Below are positions 25,942 to 34,289 of a DNA stretch of 55,791 nt, piece after piece. The translations under genes were made by a program, and so were the position numbers. The DNA is from Fidelibacterota bacterium (GTDB lineage: Bacteria > Fidelibacterota > Fidelibacteria > Fidelibacterales > Fidelibacteraceae): contig JAIPIT010000004.1 of assembly GCA_021734505.1 (NCBI GenBank), positions 1 to 55,791 of the forward strand. Direction: 5' to 3'. The notes below the pieces were generated by a model. It worked only from the letters and a program-made list of their open reading frames with translations. It was not told the DNA's origin and did no database searches. How positions within the stretch are numbered: the stretch's first letter is position 1; each line of letters starts with the position of its first letter.

Positions 25942-26424
25942 TTATAATTCTACAAGCGTCACGCCGAGTTCGGTCAACTCCGCTTCAACATCATCTATGG
26001 TCTTTTGCGGATGTTTGTGCCAGTTCGTGGTGCCATGTTTGACCAAATGGGTTTTATATCCTTCTTCGATGGATCCGATGCAGGTGGAACGGATGCAGTT
26101 TGGGGTGACCAGTCCGCAAACGGTCAACTCATCGATATCATGCTTATCCAGGATCTCGCGCAGATCTGTCCCCTCAAAGGCATTGCCTTTTCGTTTCCAG
26201 ACCTTTGGATCTTTTTCGTTAATGTGGATGCGTTCATCATATTCCCAACCGGGCGTTTCCGGAGCGATATTTTTATCCAGGTGATGTACGAAAACGATCA
26301 GGTTACCCGCTTTGCGAAAGGCCTCAATGGTATGATTGACCGTTTTAATGAATCGCTCTTCTTTATAGGCGTGTTTGCCTTTGATGAACTTTCCCTGAAT
26401 ATCGACAACGAGTAATGCTTTCAT
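25942..26424 (-). CDS. Isochorismatase-like cysteine hydrolase
   Basis: A 160-residue member of the isochorismatase fold, which hydrolyses amides such as nicotinamide or carbamoyl compounds. The triad is visible as Asp8 (LLVVDIQGKF), Lys79 (KRKGNAFEGTDL) and Cys110 (VCGLVTPNCIRST). Ribosome-binding site GGAG is 8 nt from the ATG. The substrate cannot be deduced. The Imm-5 relic follows directly in the same orientation, so this gene was probably once co-transcribed with an intact copy. Confidence 0.88.
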   Translation of the reverse strand: MKALLVVDIQGKFIKGKHAYKEERFIKTVNHTIEAFRKAGNLIVFVHHLDKNIAPETPGWEYDERIHINEKDPKVWKRKGNAFEGTDLREILDKHDIDELTVCGLVTPNCIRSTCIGSIEEGYKTHLVKHGTTNWHKHPQKTIDDVEAELTELGVTLVEL

Positions 26425-26498
26425 TTAATTTCTCCAGATCATTTTTAGAATGATGAAATATATATAAGTTAGGGTATTGTTTCAAGAAAGATATATCT

Positions 26499-26547
26499 TG
26501 TAACCTGTAACCTGTAACCTGTAACCTGTAACCTGTAACCTGTAACT
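26499..26547. repeat. Heptamer tandem repeat (TGTAACC)x7
   Basis: Seven head-to-tail copies of TGTAACC, the last reading TGTAACT, lie between divergent genes. Copies are exact, so length variation by slippage is expected. It sits 47 bp before the lipoprotein ATG at 26594 and could affect spacing in that promoter region. Confidence 0.9.
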
Positions 26548-26593
26548 CGTGTCGTCTTTTGCATTTTGAACTTTTTCGCACTATATTACTTTC

Positions 26594-27172
26594 ATGAAAA
26601 AGAAGACAATGAAAATCTTTCTCTATATCTCAACGATCATGATGGTCATGCTGATCTTTTCCTGCAAAAACATGTTCGCACCCACGCTTGGTGATCTTGA
26701 TGGCGGGAACTCCATATACCGCATCGACCAGGCAAGTCCGGCGGATGTTCTGCACAATTTCAAGTACGCGTATATTTACCGGGACAGCCTAATATATGCC
26801 AATTTGATCGATTCGGAATTTGTGTTTGTTTATTACCAACCCAGCGATGAAAGCGGCACCGGTCACTACGATTCCTGGATGCGATCGGTGGAATTGAGAA
26901 GTACGGGACGATTTCTGTCTGCGTTCAATTACATTGACCTGATCTGGCAGACCACCCTGGACAGCGCATTTTACGAAATGGACGGAGATGAGGTCATTAC
27001 AGAACGGGATACACTTTTCGCCAATGCCAATATTGCCGATATTTCAAAATCTTACCAATTAACCCTTGGCGATTACACCACGCTGATCGGTGATGCCGCT
27101 TTCCGGTTTCGCAAAGGGTATGACGGAAAATGGCGGATCTTGAGGTGGGAAGATAAATATAACAGTTATTGA
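26594..27172 (+). CDS. Lipoprotein of unknown function
   Basis: A 192-residue protein with a lipoprotein signal peptide ending in the lipobox MLIFSC, so it is anchored to a membrane after export. The mature part (ASPADVLHNFKYAYIYRDSLIYANLI...WRILRWEDKY) looks like an NTF2/SnoaL-type cone fold: an N-terminal helix pair then strands, closing on FRKGYDGKWRILRWED. No catalytic motif can be named. A single rightward gene. Confidence 0.7.
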   Translation: MKKKTMKIFLYISTIMMVMLIFSCKNMFAPTLGDLDGGNSIYRIDQASPADVLHNFKYAYIYRDSLIYANLIDSEFVFVYYQPSDESGTGHYDSWMRSVELRSTGRFLSAFNYIDLIWQTTLDSAFYEMDGDEVITERDTLFANANIADISKSYQLTLGDYTTLIGDAAFRFRKGYDGKWRILRWEDKYNSY

Positions 27173-27296
27173 GAAAAGACTAAAGCTTTTAAAACCAAGT
27201 TCAAATCAATTATCGATTAATAAAAAAAATTTCCCGGAGCTCAAGGATTAGTTGGCTTCAGAGGATTTGGATTTAAGAAAGTAAAATAGATTTACG

Positions 27297-28418
27297 CTAT
27301 TTTGTTATTTGATGTTCTCGATAGTCTAGATAGGTGTTTTGTAGGGTGCGTTGTTTAGAGATCGTTGTTCCATCAACTTCTGTAATGGTGGCAATATCGC
27401 CGCCATCATAGCTTATCTCAAAAGTCTGTGGGTAGATGATCCCATTCCATATTCTTCCATCATCTTTTGTGGCTCTTTCAAGTGTTAGATATTCTGAAGG
27501 ATTTCTGAGCCAATGATTGCACTGATAACTTCCAATTTCAAAACTATTATATCCGGTATAATATAATGTCAAAGTGGTATCTTCGCCGGCGGGAATTAAG
27601 AAATAATAGTCAACATTTGCATAATCATCCGGAGAAGGCAACGCAAAGAAATCAATTTGTGAGTAAAGATTTCCTGCATTATTGGCCAGGCCGTTTAAGC
27701 CCCTGAAAGTCGGCATGAGATTTGTTAAAAGATAAAAAGACTTTCCGGCTTTTACGGGATCAAGAATATATAAATTATCTCCATCATTGTTTTGAATGTT
27801 GATTTTGTATTCTATGGCTGTTGTACCAAGTGTGTCGGGAGAAATATGAATACCGTAATCCAGATCTAAATCCACTTCGATTCCTGCATGAAAAAGATCA
27901 TTGCTTTTTAAAGCATTTTTAAGTGTAGCATTATTTTTGAGATCATCATCTATAAGGGATTCTATTGCAAAGTATGATAAAACATCTGCTCCATAAAACA
28001 TGAACTCAAAGTCAGTAATTGAGGGATTCTCATCATTCCAGTCTCCAAAAAGTGAACGAAAAAAACCAACATAAACAGGTCTGTTGTTTACCACAACTAC
28101 AAAAGGTTGTTCTATAGGGGGATATTGTAATGTGTCGCCATGATAATAATCTCTTAATACCTCTGATTTATTTTTATTCAAAAACATCAAATGAGAAGAC
28201 CAGTCGTATAAAGCAATATCATCTTGGGTTAGCCAAGGTTCTTCTTGGAGGACAAGGCTATCTATATTTTGAGTTGCCGGATTAAAAGTTGTTAAGCTAT
28301 CATTTTCAAGAAAATAGTATTCAATGGTAGTTTCACCAAAGAATGGTGGAAAGACACAAGCCGAAACCAACATTAGAAATGCCAGCAGTAAAAAAGTGGA
28401 AACAGATAATTTTTTAAT
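27297..28418 (-). CDS. Lipoprotein with apparent ATT start codon
   Basis: A protein of about 373 residues. From the first ATG (28373) only MLVSAC precedes the lipobox Cys, too short for a signal peptide. Extending in frame gives IKKLSVSTFLLLAFLMLVSAC, a complete lipoprotein signal, and its first codon is ATT at 28418, with GGGGG upstream; no ATG, GTG or TTG lies between the in-frame TAA and that ATT. The mature part is beta-rich and acidic, with no recognised family. It shows AGEDTTLTLYYTGYN and ends with DGTTISKQRTLQNTYLDYREHQITK-like strands. Initiation at ATT, or a mutated start, is inferred. Confidence 0.6.
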   Translation of the reverse strand: MKKLSVSTFLLLAFLMLVSACVFPPFFGETTIEYYFLENDSLTTFNPATQNIDSLVLQEEPWLTQDDIALYDWSSHLMFLNKNKSEVLRDYYHGDTLQYPPIEQPFVVVVNNRPVYVGFFRSLFGDWNDENPSITDFEFMFYGADVLSYFAIESLIDDDLKNNATLKNALKSNDLFHAGIEVDLDLDYGIHISPDTLGTTAIEYKINIQNNDGDNLYILDPVKAGKSFYLLTNLMPTFRGLNGLANNAGNLYSQIDFFALPSPDDYANVDYYFLIPAGEDTTLTLYYTGYNSFEIGSYQCNHWLRNPSEYLTLERATKDDGRIWNGIIYPQTFEISYDGGDIATITEVDGTTISKQRTLQNTYLDYREHQITK

Positions 28419-28610
28419 GGGGAACCCCCGGTAATTTGTTGGTTACACGTTCAATAAAAAATACCAACTATACCGGCTGGCAACTTTTAATGCCATCAAC
28501 ATAGCACTATAAAGAACTGAAAAAAAGTTAATACTTGGTAAGGGAATTGGGTTAATTGTGTTAATGTTCCCCGTACGGCGACGAATTCTCGGACTATTAT
28601 CTTACATACG

Positions 28611-28635
28611 AAAAAGACCCCGAAATGTCGGGGTC
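28611..28635 (-). terminator. Intrinsic terminator of the Cache-domain lipoprotein gene
   Basis: On the leftward strand GACCCCGACATTTCGGGGTC (8-bp G/C-rich stem) is followed by TTTTT. The rest of the 379-bp gap (28374-28752) holds no gene. A CTTTGTGTCTTTGTGTGAG-type dispersed repeat lies at 28722-28746 and is also seen near 36050 and 49960. Confidence 0.8.
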
Positions 28636-28752
28636 CCTGCAATATTTCACCAGTTATCAGTTACTATTCTTTGTGCCCTCAAATCTTTGCGCCAAGCCTT
28701 AAATTCTTTGCTTAGTGGCTTTGTGCTACTTTGTGTCTTTGTGTGAGGTATT

Positions 28753-29244
28753 CTACAGCTGAAATCCCGTATAATAAACTCCGATGATCTCACCCATTTG
28801 GTCAAAAATTGGCTCGTAGCCGGTCTCGTACATATCGCCAAGGATATCTACGGTACCGTAAAAAGGTTTGCCCTTGAGGATCTTTTTGATCACAGGACCG
28901 TCGGGATCCAGAATAGTACCGACGGCGCGATGGCCTTCGAACATCACGTCGGTGCTGACGCGGACGAATTTATCGCCTTGTTTTTCAAAGAAAGTGGCGG
29001 TACAGCCGTATTTTGCCTGAATGGCGTCCACGATCTCAAAATTTTCATTGATCTTATAATCGCCGAAATAAAGGATATCATCGATGAGCTTGGGTGTTCC
29101 AAGTTTCAGAGCCCGTGCTTCCATATCGGCCAACGAATCCATAATTGCCGTTTCATGAACCATCTTGGTGCATCCGGTAAATAATCCTAAAATCACGATC
29201 ATCGCAATCAGTAAACCAAAAGACTTTTTGAAATTCCTTCTCAT
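28753..29244 (-). CDS. Lipoprotein with a single Cache (sCache_3-like) sensor domain
   Basis: A 163-residue protein with a signal peptide ending at lipobox LFTGC, then a small Cache-type PAS-like fold: DAIQAKYGCTATFFEKQGDKFVRVSTDVM, then GRAVG-like HRAVGTILDPDGPV, GKPFYGTVDILGDMYETGYEPIFD and a closing GEIIGVYYTGF. Such domains bind small extracellular ligands and are usually part of chemoreceptors or kinases; here the domain stands alone on a lipid anchor. A strong ribosome-binding site (GGAGG) precedes the ATG. Partner proteins are not evident nearby. Confidence 0.82.
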   Translation of the reverse strand: MRRNFKKSFGLLIAMIVILGLFTGCTKMVHETAIMDSLADMEARALKLGTPKLIDDILYFGDYKINENFEIVDAIQAKYGCTATFFEKQGDKFVRVSTDVMFEGHRAVGTILDPDGPVIKKILKGKPFYGTVDILGDMYETGYEPIFDQMGEIIGVYYTGFQL

Positions 29245-29385
29245 TTCCTTTTCCTCCTCATTGGTTATTTAAATCTTTATTAATGTAGTGAATTGAAGTT
29301 CGGAAAAAAAGAAATTATATAAAGGCCATATCCGGAATGTTACTGCGTAAAAGGATAAAAGCATAGGTGCGTGATTGAGGTAAGA

Positions 29386-30342
29386 TCATTGCACAACCAG
29401 ATAAATGGTGTAGGCAATATACACAGCAAAGAGGATCCCTGCTTCCCAGCGGTCCAGTTTCTTTTTTTGTCCCGTGAACATGGCGATGAACAGGAAGATC
29501 GTTCCACCCGCCAGTAGATAGATGTCGGTATTAAAAGTCAGGGCATATCCGACCGGCTTGATCAACGCGCTGATGGCCAGGATAAGGACGATGTTAAAGA
29601 TGTTCGATCCTATCACGTTTCCGACCGCGATGTCGGTGTTCTTTTTGATCACAGCGACTACAGAGGTGACCAGTTCGGGTAGTGATGTGCCCATGGCCAC
29701 GATGGTCAGACCGATGATCTTCTGGCTGATGCCGAGTTCTTCGGCCAGGGTTACGGCGTGGGTGACAACCAGTTTGCCGCCCAGGATGAGTCCTGCAAGC
29801 CCCAAGAGTAAAAAGGCCGAAGCTTTTGGAACGCTTAGGTTCCTGATAAGAACGCCCTCTTGCGAGGAGTCCGCTTTGAGCTGTAAGGCCACATAGGCCA
29901 GAAAGAGACCAAAGACCACGAGCATGATCGCGCCTTCCAAGCGCGAGATAAGCATGCTTCCGGAAGGCGTCACCAGTGTAGCGAACAAGAATAACAGAAC
30001 GATCGCCAGCATTGAGAGGGGGATCTCCCGCCAGACGGTGCTCGATCGCACCACTAATGGAGCGATCAGTCCCGCTAAACCGAGCGTGAAAAAGAGGTTG
30101 AAATTGTTGCTTCCAATGATATTTCCCAGGATGATATGGTCGAACCCATCGACCGATGCAGCGATATTCACCACCAGCTCGGGCATGGATGTGCCGAAGG
30201 CCACCACCGTCAGACCGATGGCCAGGTCCGAGATCTTTAACTTTCGCGCAAAGGCCGCAGCGCCATCGACCAACCAGTCGGCGCCTTTTACCAGCAGGAC
30301 GAACCCGAGGATAAGAAGCAATATATTTGCAAATAAGGGCAT
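29386..30342 (-). CDS. Calcium/sodium antiporter (CaCA family, YrbG type)
   Basis: About 318 residues with ten hydrophobic helices in two inverted halves. Both alpha-repeat motifs are present: GLTVVAFGTSMPELVVNIAAS with GNIIGSNNFN in the first half, and GLTIVAMGTSLPELVTSVVA with GNVIGSNIFN in the second. The protein exports calcium against sodium (or protons). The start MPLFANILL was chosen as the first ATG that yields a family-like N-terminus; 24 upstream in-frame codons from a TTG do not look membrane-like. Confidence 0.94.
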   Translation of the reverse strand: MPLFANILLLILGFVLLVKGADWLVDGAAAFARKLKISDLAIGLTVVAFGTSMPELVVNIAASVDGFDHIILGNIIGSNNFNLFFTLGLAGLIAPLVVRSSTVWREIPLSMLAIVLLFLFATLVTPSGSMLISRLEGAIMLVVFGLFLAYVALQLKADSSQEGVLIRNLSVPKASAFLLLGLAGLILGGKLVVTHAVTLAEELGISQKIIGLTIVAMGTSLPELVTSVVAVIKKNTDIAVGNVIGSNIFNIVLILAISALIKPVGYALTFNTDIYLLAGGTIFLFIAMFTGQKKKLDRWEAGILFAVYIAYTIYLVVQ

Positions 30343-30472
30343 GTTGGATGATTTCCCGAATTTAAGGTTAAAAAGCAGGTTTAAGGAATGCGCCGTAAAC
30401 CAGGCCGTTGACAAAAAACGATAAAGAAACGTAGCATGGCAACCTCCTTGTTGATGTTAGAAACCCTTAGCA

Positions 30473-30679
30473 TTATTCATTCTTCTTTTTGCTCTTTCCA
30501 AACCTTGCGGCCAAAGGTAGCCAAATAACGATCAAATGGATCGCGGCACCCGATCCGAGAATAAGCTGAACCTTCAAGTAGTCGCTTTTTAAAAGCAAGG
30601 CACAAAGCAGAATGACAATGCCCCATATGATGGCGGAGCCGATGATGTACCAGGCCAGTGAGAATGGTTTCTTTTCCAT
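30473..30679 (-). CDS. Small membrane protein, two helices
   Basis: A 68-residue protein with two hydrophobic helices (SLAWYIIGSAIIWGIVILLC and LILGSGAAIHLIVIWLPLA) and a basic tail KSKKKNE. GAGGAGA gives a strong ribosome-binding site. It follows a DUF3795 gene by 14 bp on the same strand, forming a likely pair. No family recognised. Confidence 0.7.
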   Translation of the reverse strand: MEKKPFSLAWYIIGSAIIWGIVILLCALLLKSDYLKVQLILGSGAAIHLIVIWLPLAARFGKSKKKNE

Positions 30680-30693
30680 GATTTGTCTCCTCG

Positions 30694-31242
30694 TTATTTT
30701 TTTCTTAATGTCAGTTCGATCCCGCGTTGCCGAGCCAGAAGATCGATCAACGATCGTACAAGTTTGTTCTTGTCTTTGACCTCAAAATGAAAGGGAATAG
30801 CGGGAAGCGTATCATTGAGTGCCTGGATATCCCCTTCGGGCAAGAGCGCGCAGGTCAGACAAAAATATGATTTCGAGCGACCATCGTCAAAATCCTTTAG
30901 CAAAGCTTCCAGAATGCCCGAGCGGATCTTTTGCGATTTCAGGAACGACTTCAGTCCCTTGTCGCGAATGGTATCAAGGTTTTCAAACACCTTGCGGTGC
31001 GTGACGAAGGAATCCAGGCCGCTGCGCTCTTTATCGAAACGCGAACAGGGATAATCCGGACAGTCGGCACAGGTTTCATAACCGTGTTTTACTACACAGC
31101 AGGTCACAAATCCACAAGACGGATGCTTCTCTTTAAAATCGGGTGCACCGCATCCGGGACAGGCGGATGGGCCGTCGGTATAGTAGCGCGGACAGAGAAT
31201 ACAGTCGATGCCACAGCAGCCGATGCTTGGGTGTTTTTTCAT
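30694..31242 (-). CDS. DUF3795-family cysteine-rich protein
   Basis: A 182-residue protein with the DUF3795 pattern: CCGIDCILCPRYYTDGPSACPGCG at the N-terminus and CADCPDYPCSRFD near 57-69, enough Cys for one or more metal or Fe-S sites. A helical C-terminal part continues with FCLTCALLPEG. The family has no established function. It heads a pair with the small membrane protein downstream. Two further DUF3795 proteins (31985 and 38274) are shorter and more similar to each other than to this one. Confidence 0.82.
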   Translation of the reverse strand: MKKHPSIGCCGIDCILCPRYYTDGPSACPGCGAPDFKEKHPSCGFVTCCVVKHGYETCADCPDYPCSRFDKERSGLDSFVTHRKVFENLDTIRDKGLKSFLKSQKIRSGILEALLKDFDDGRSKSYFCLTCALLPEGDIQALNDTLPAIPFHFEVKDKNKLVRSLIDLLARQRGIELTLRKK

Positions 31243-31310
31243 GATATGTGTTTCCTAATCGCAGATCAAAACATAAACGTGATCTTAAAATAATCTGCTA
31301 AATCTGTAGG

Positions 31311-31931
31311 TCATTGTTTTTTTGAATTTTTCCAAGCTTCTTTTTCACTGGGATTTTTGTCAAAGAATTCCTCGCGGTCTTTCTTTTTTATCGCGTTCAG
31401 CGGACAGGCGAAATTGATGCAGCGTTTGCAGTAGAATAGGTGCAGGCAAAGGAAGGCAATAACCAGCAAGGCAAGATAGATGCCTATCAGCCACCAGCGT
31501 TGTGTTAGTCCGTAAGCCAGAGCGGGAGGGGTCATTAACAGAACGAATCCCAGGAAAAATATCAGGATCTCAAAGACGTTCATAGATCCCGGCCGGTATT
31601 TCCAGATCTTGGGAGAGCCGTAGTTGGCCCAGCATTTTAGACTGCTCAGTTCCGGCCCTGCATAGTGCGGACAGTGGGAACACATCACGCGGATCTCGAT
31701 CAAGCCGAAAAAGGATGGAATAAAGACCAGCCAGGCAATGAAAGCCCAGATCTTCCAGGTGAACAATCCGTAGCCGCCAAAAATGAAAAGTGGAAAGAAC
31801 AAGGCTAAGAACAGTCCGAGCTGCTTGCCGTTAAAATGACAGACAAGTTTCTCTGAAACGTGACAGCCGTCACAGTTTTCTTCTTTGCAAGTGTACAAGG
31901 GTTGTTTAGGATCTAGGAACATTTTTTTCAT
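31311..31931 (-). CDS. Cys-rich membrane protein, cassette copy A
   Basis: A 206-residue protein with four hydrophobic helices bracketed by cysteine clusters: N-terminal CKEENCDGCHVSEKLVCHF, a middle MCSHCPHYAG...LKCWANYG, and a C-terminal CKRCINFACPLN. The spacing suggests metal or Fe-S coordination at the membrane face, as in small ferredoxin-like membrane proteins. A clear paralogue (MNKLFLDPKQPL...) lies at 37438-38055, each next to a DUF3795 gene. Family name not recalled; the name here is descriptive. Confidence 0.75.
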   Translation of the reverse strand: MKKMFLDPKQPLYTCKEENCDGCHVSEKLVCHFNGKQLGLFLALFFPLFIFGGYGLFTWKIWAFIAWLVFIPSFFGLIEIRVMCSHCPHYAGPELSSLKCWANYGSPKIWKYRPGSMNVFEILIFFLGFVLLMTPPALAYGLTQRWWLIGIYLALLVIAFLCLHLFYCKRCINFACPLNAIKKKDREEFFDKNPSEKEAWKNSKKQ

Positions 31932-31984
31932 CTACTTCTCCACTACATCGTCATCCTGAATTTATTTCAGGATCTCTCCGAACA

Positions 31985-32398
31985 TCATGCTTCAGCGTAA
32001 AACGGTCTCTTCCAACCACATTTCAAGCATTCTTTTCTATGCACGCTCAATGTTGCACCACACTCTCCGCATCGCCACCTCTCCTCCTCAGACTTTATAA
32101 AAGCTTCGAGGCCATATTCCTTAATGTAAGCTAAGTTATCGAACATAGACATCCCATACCGCGTGCGGTAGCGCTTGTCCAGGTTTTTCATGCGTGTGCA
32201 GGGATAGCTGGGACAATCGTAACAAAAACCGCTCTCTGTTGCCAGTCGTTTTTCACACATCACGATCGTGCAGGTTCGGCAAACATGTGGTTTGGTTTGC
32301 TCATTGCCGTTGCAGCCTTCGCAGCGGTTCTTTTCACGAATGTGACCGATGCACAAGGCACAGTTCATTCCACAAGGTGCGATCATTGATGCATTCAT
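31985..32398 (-). CDS. DUF3795-family protein, cassette copy A
   Basis: A 137-residue protein: N-terminal APCGMNCALCIGHIREKN, then CEGCNG, CRTCTIVMCEKR, GFCYDCPSYPCTRM and a C-terminal zinc-ribbon (CGECGATLSVHRKECLKCGW). The C-terminal ribbon is extra compared with the plain DUF3795 domain. The start MNASMIAP was chosen by comparison with its paralogue at 38274-38687; a TTG four codons upstream is also in frame. Upstream partner of the Cys-rich membrane protein gene 53 bp downstream. Confidence 0.82.
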   Translation of the reverse strand: MNASMIAPCGMNCALCIGHIREKNRCEGCNGNEQTKPHVCRTCTIVMCEKRLATESGFCYDCPSYPCTRMKNLDKRYRTRYGMSMFDNLAYIKEYGLEAFIKSEEERWRCGECGATLSVHRKECLKCGWKRPFYAEA

Positions 32399-32410
32399 AT
32401 ATTTACCCAA

Positions 32411-32795
32411 ATGTCTCGTGTCATCCTGCTTGTGCCGATGAATTTCGGTAAAAGGCCAGTTATTGGCTGGCGGATTCAGTCCCGAAGGGATCCCGCAGGG
32501 AGATCTCTCAGTATGTCATAATCATATCCCTTCTTTTCTTTGCTTGATCAAAGAAAAGAAGCAAAAGAAAATCAACCGCTGCACCGGCTTTAGCTAAAAA
32601 TCCTCTTCGTTCGGTAAAATACAAAAAGGCATCGCTTCGCTCAACCCTTGTATTTTTTAACCCTCACTCATCGGATTTTCTTTACGCGTCGCCGCTGAGG
32701 CGGGTCTGAATATTTTCACTCTGCTACAACATCAGTTGAGTATTCTTAATTGTTCATTATTATTAACTAACAATTAAATTATCAATTGTTCTTTG
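32411..32795. repeat. Intergenic region with dispersed hairpins
   Basis: No gene is visible. A long hairpin at 32530-32561 pairs TTCTTTTCTTTG with CAAAGAAAAGAA around GCTTGAT; this sequence is typical of dispersed repeats in FCB genomes. A degenerate GTCATCCTG repeat lies at 32423. Near 32760-32812 an AT-rich CAATTGTTCTTTGTCAATTGTCAATTG repeat (split over two palindromes) runs into the 3' end of the esterase gene. Confidence 0.6.
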
Positions 32796-34106
32796 TCAAT
32801 TGTCAATTGATTTCCATTGTGTAATATCAACAGTGATCACACTATCCTTTTCAACATTCAGAATGCCGTTTGGAAGCACATTCATATTCTCATCCAGTGC
32901 TTCGGTTTCCCAGCTTCCGAGTGTGAATTTATATTCCAATTGTGTTCCCTGTAATACGCCGATGCTTTTTTCCCAATGTCCGTCGGGGAATTGTCTTAAG
33001 GCCACAGCCGAAGGATTCCAGAACCCCAGAGTTTGCTGATTGCCTGTAATATGAACAGCGTTCTCTGCAGGGACTGTTTTACTATTTAGATGAAACGTGA
33101 CGATCTTAGGCGGATATTTATTGCCAAAATAAACCATGAATTTCTGCTTGTCGTCTGCATTCAAATATTTTGAAAAATCCAGCAGATTGCTTGGAGAAAA
33201 ATCCGTGATCTCCGGTCGCAGAACCTTCCATACATCGTAATGCTGCAACGCTTTATCCAGTCCATCGCGCTGCACCCGTTCCATTAGGGTCGGTGTCAGT
33301 TGTTTTTGAGAAAAGGTATAGCGCATGCCTTTCCAGAGCGCATCCGCCGTTGATTCGATGTCATGTCCCTGGTCCGGATAAATATCCCAATGTAAAAAGA
33401 TATCCCCAAGATCTTCGTTCTTTAAAGATTTGAGCATATTGATATAGTCGTCGCGCGAGGCGTCCCGTTCGGGGAAACCCACATAAAGGCTCAGGGGACG
33501 ATCATTGCGTGCCTGACGTAATGTGCTGTCCATGTGCCCTGACCAGTCCATGGGGAATCTGCCGCCGCCCAAGATATAGTTGTCGAACAGGTCGCGCTGC
33601 TCATAAAGCAGATGATTGGCAAAAAGGGCGCCGAGAGACCAGCCAAAATAGGTCCGGTTTGTTGATAGGGCGCGATAACGCGATTCGATCTCGGGGAAAA
33701 GCTCGTCTTTTAAAAACGACTGATACAGCGTATACGCGTGAATGCCGTCCGCATTGAGATCGCTGCCCATATCTTTCAGGCGTTTGTCCCGGCAGGTGGC
33801 TTTATCGCCGTAGCCGATGCCGACAAGAATAAATTCATTGCCGCCCAGCTCCATCATATAGGCCATGTCTGAGGCGGTACCAAAGAACCAATCCGCATCG
33901 GTCATGTAAAATACAGGATACAGCTGATCCGTTTTAGCGTAGTTTTCAGGTAAATGCACCTTGATCTGGAGTTTTCCGCTCATCGCATAGTCGGATTTTA
34001 GCCAAAAGCTCTGGTCCGTTTGTGTATCTCCGGCCGGGTTGCAGGCGGAAAAGAGGAGCAAGATCAAAAGGAAGCCGATCCATTTCGTGTTCAAGAAGGA
34101 TTTCAT
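32796..34106 (-). CDS. Lipoprotein esterase with C-terminal starch-binding-like (CBM20) domain
   Basis: A 436-residue exported lipoprotein (lipobox LLFSAC, Cys21). Residues about 40-260 form an alpha/beta-hydrolase of the Putative esterase (Esterase D/ferrichrome-esterase) kind: YPVFYMTDADWFFG, the nucleophile elbow YFGWSLGALFAN (Ser in GWSLG) and the His in DQGHDIEST. Residues about 340-436 resemble CBM20: VTFHLNSKTVPAENAVHITG, LGFWNP, WEKSIGVLQGTQLEYKFTLGSWETEALDEN. The combination suggests hydrolysis of an ester on a glycan-linked or oligosaccharide substrate at the cell surface. The ATG follows GAGGT. The final residues lie in a repeat-derived AT-rich tail. Confidence 0.82.
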   Translation of the reverse strand: MKSFLNTKWIGFLLILLLFSACNPAGDTQTDQSFWLKSDYAMSGKLQIKVHLPENYAKTDQLYPVFYMTDADWFFGTASDMAYMMELGGNEFILVGIGYGDKATCRDKRLKDMGSDLNADGIHAYTLYQSFLKDELFPEIESRYRALSTNRTYFGWSLGALFANHLLYEQRDLFDNYILGGGRFPMDWSGHMDSTLRQARNDRPLSLYVGFPERDASRDDYINMLKSLKNEDLGDIFLHWDIYPDQGHDIESTADALWKGMRYTFSQKQLTPTLMERVQRDGLDKALQHYDVWKVLRPEITDFSPSNLLDFSKYLNADDKQKFMVYFGNKYPPKIVTFHLNSKTVPAENAVHITGNQQTLGFWNPSAVALRQFPDGHWEKSIGVLQGTQLEYKFTLGSWETEALDENMNVLPNGILNVEKDSVITVDITQWKSIDN

Positions 34107-34201
34107 GAAGTACCTCAGGTAATGATTTAATTATTTGTGAAAATTTAAGGAAAAAGCAAGCCGGAAACAAATTTTTTCAAGGAGAGAAAAAGAAGAGTAG
34201 A

Positions 34202-34280
34202 AAGTCCCATAAGGACGAAAGCTTTGTAGAAAACGAGAGATATAAAAAATCAAAGCTCCATCGGAGCGACACCTTTTTTA
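34202..34280. repeat. Dispersed paired-palindrome repeat, copy 1
   Basis: GTCCCATAAGGACGAAAGC followed 40 bp later by AGCTCCATCGGAGCGACACC and a T run. The same two blocks in the same order and spacing are at 45078-45147. On the leftward side it lies between the esterase promoter and the flavoprotein gene end. Not coding. Confidence 0.7.
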
Positions 34281-34289
34281 TCTCTTAGC

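Noticed and set aside
23272-26424. Complete toxin-immunity locus around the Imm-5-like gene
   Set aside because: No polymorphic toxin, secretion tag or other immunity gene is visible; the name alone does not show such a role.
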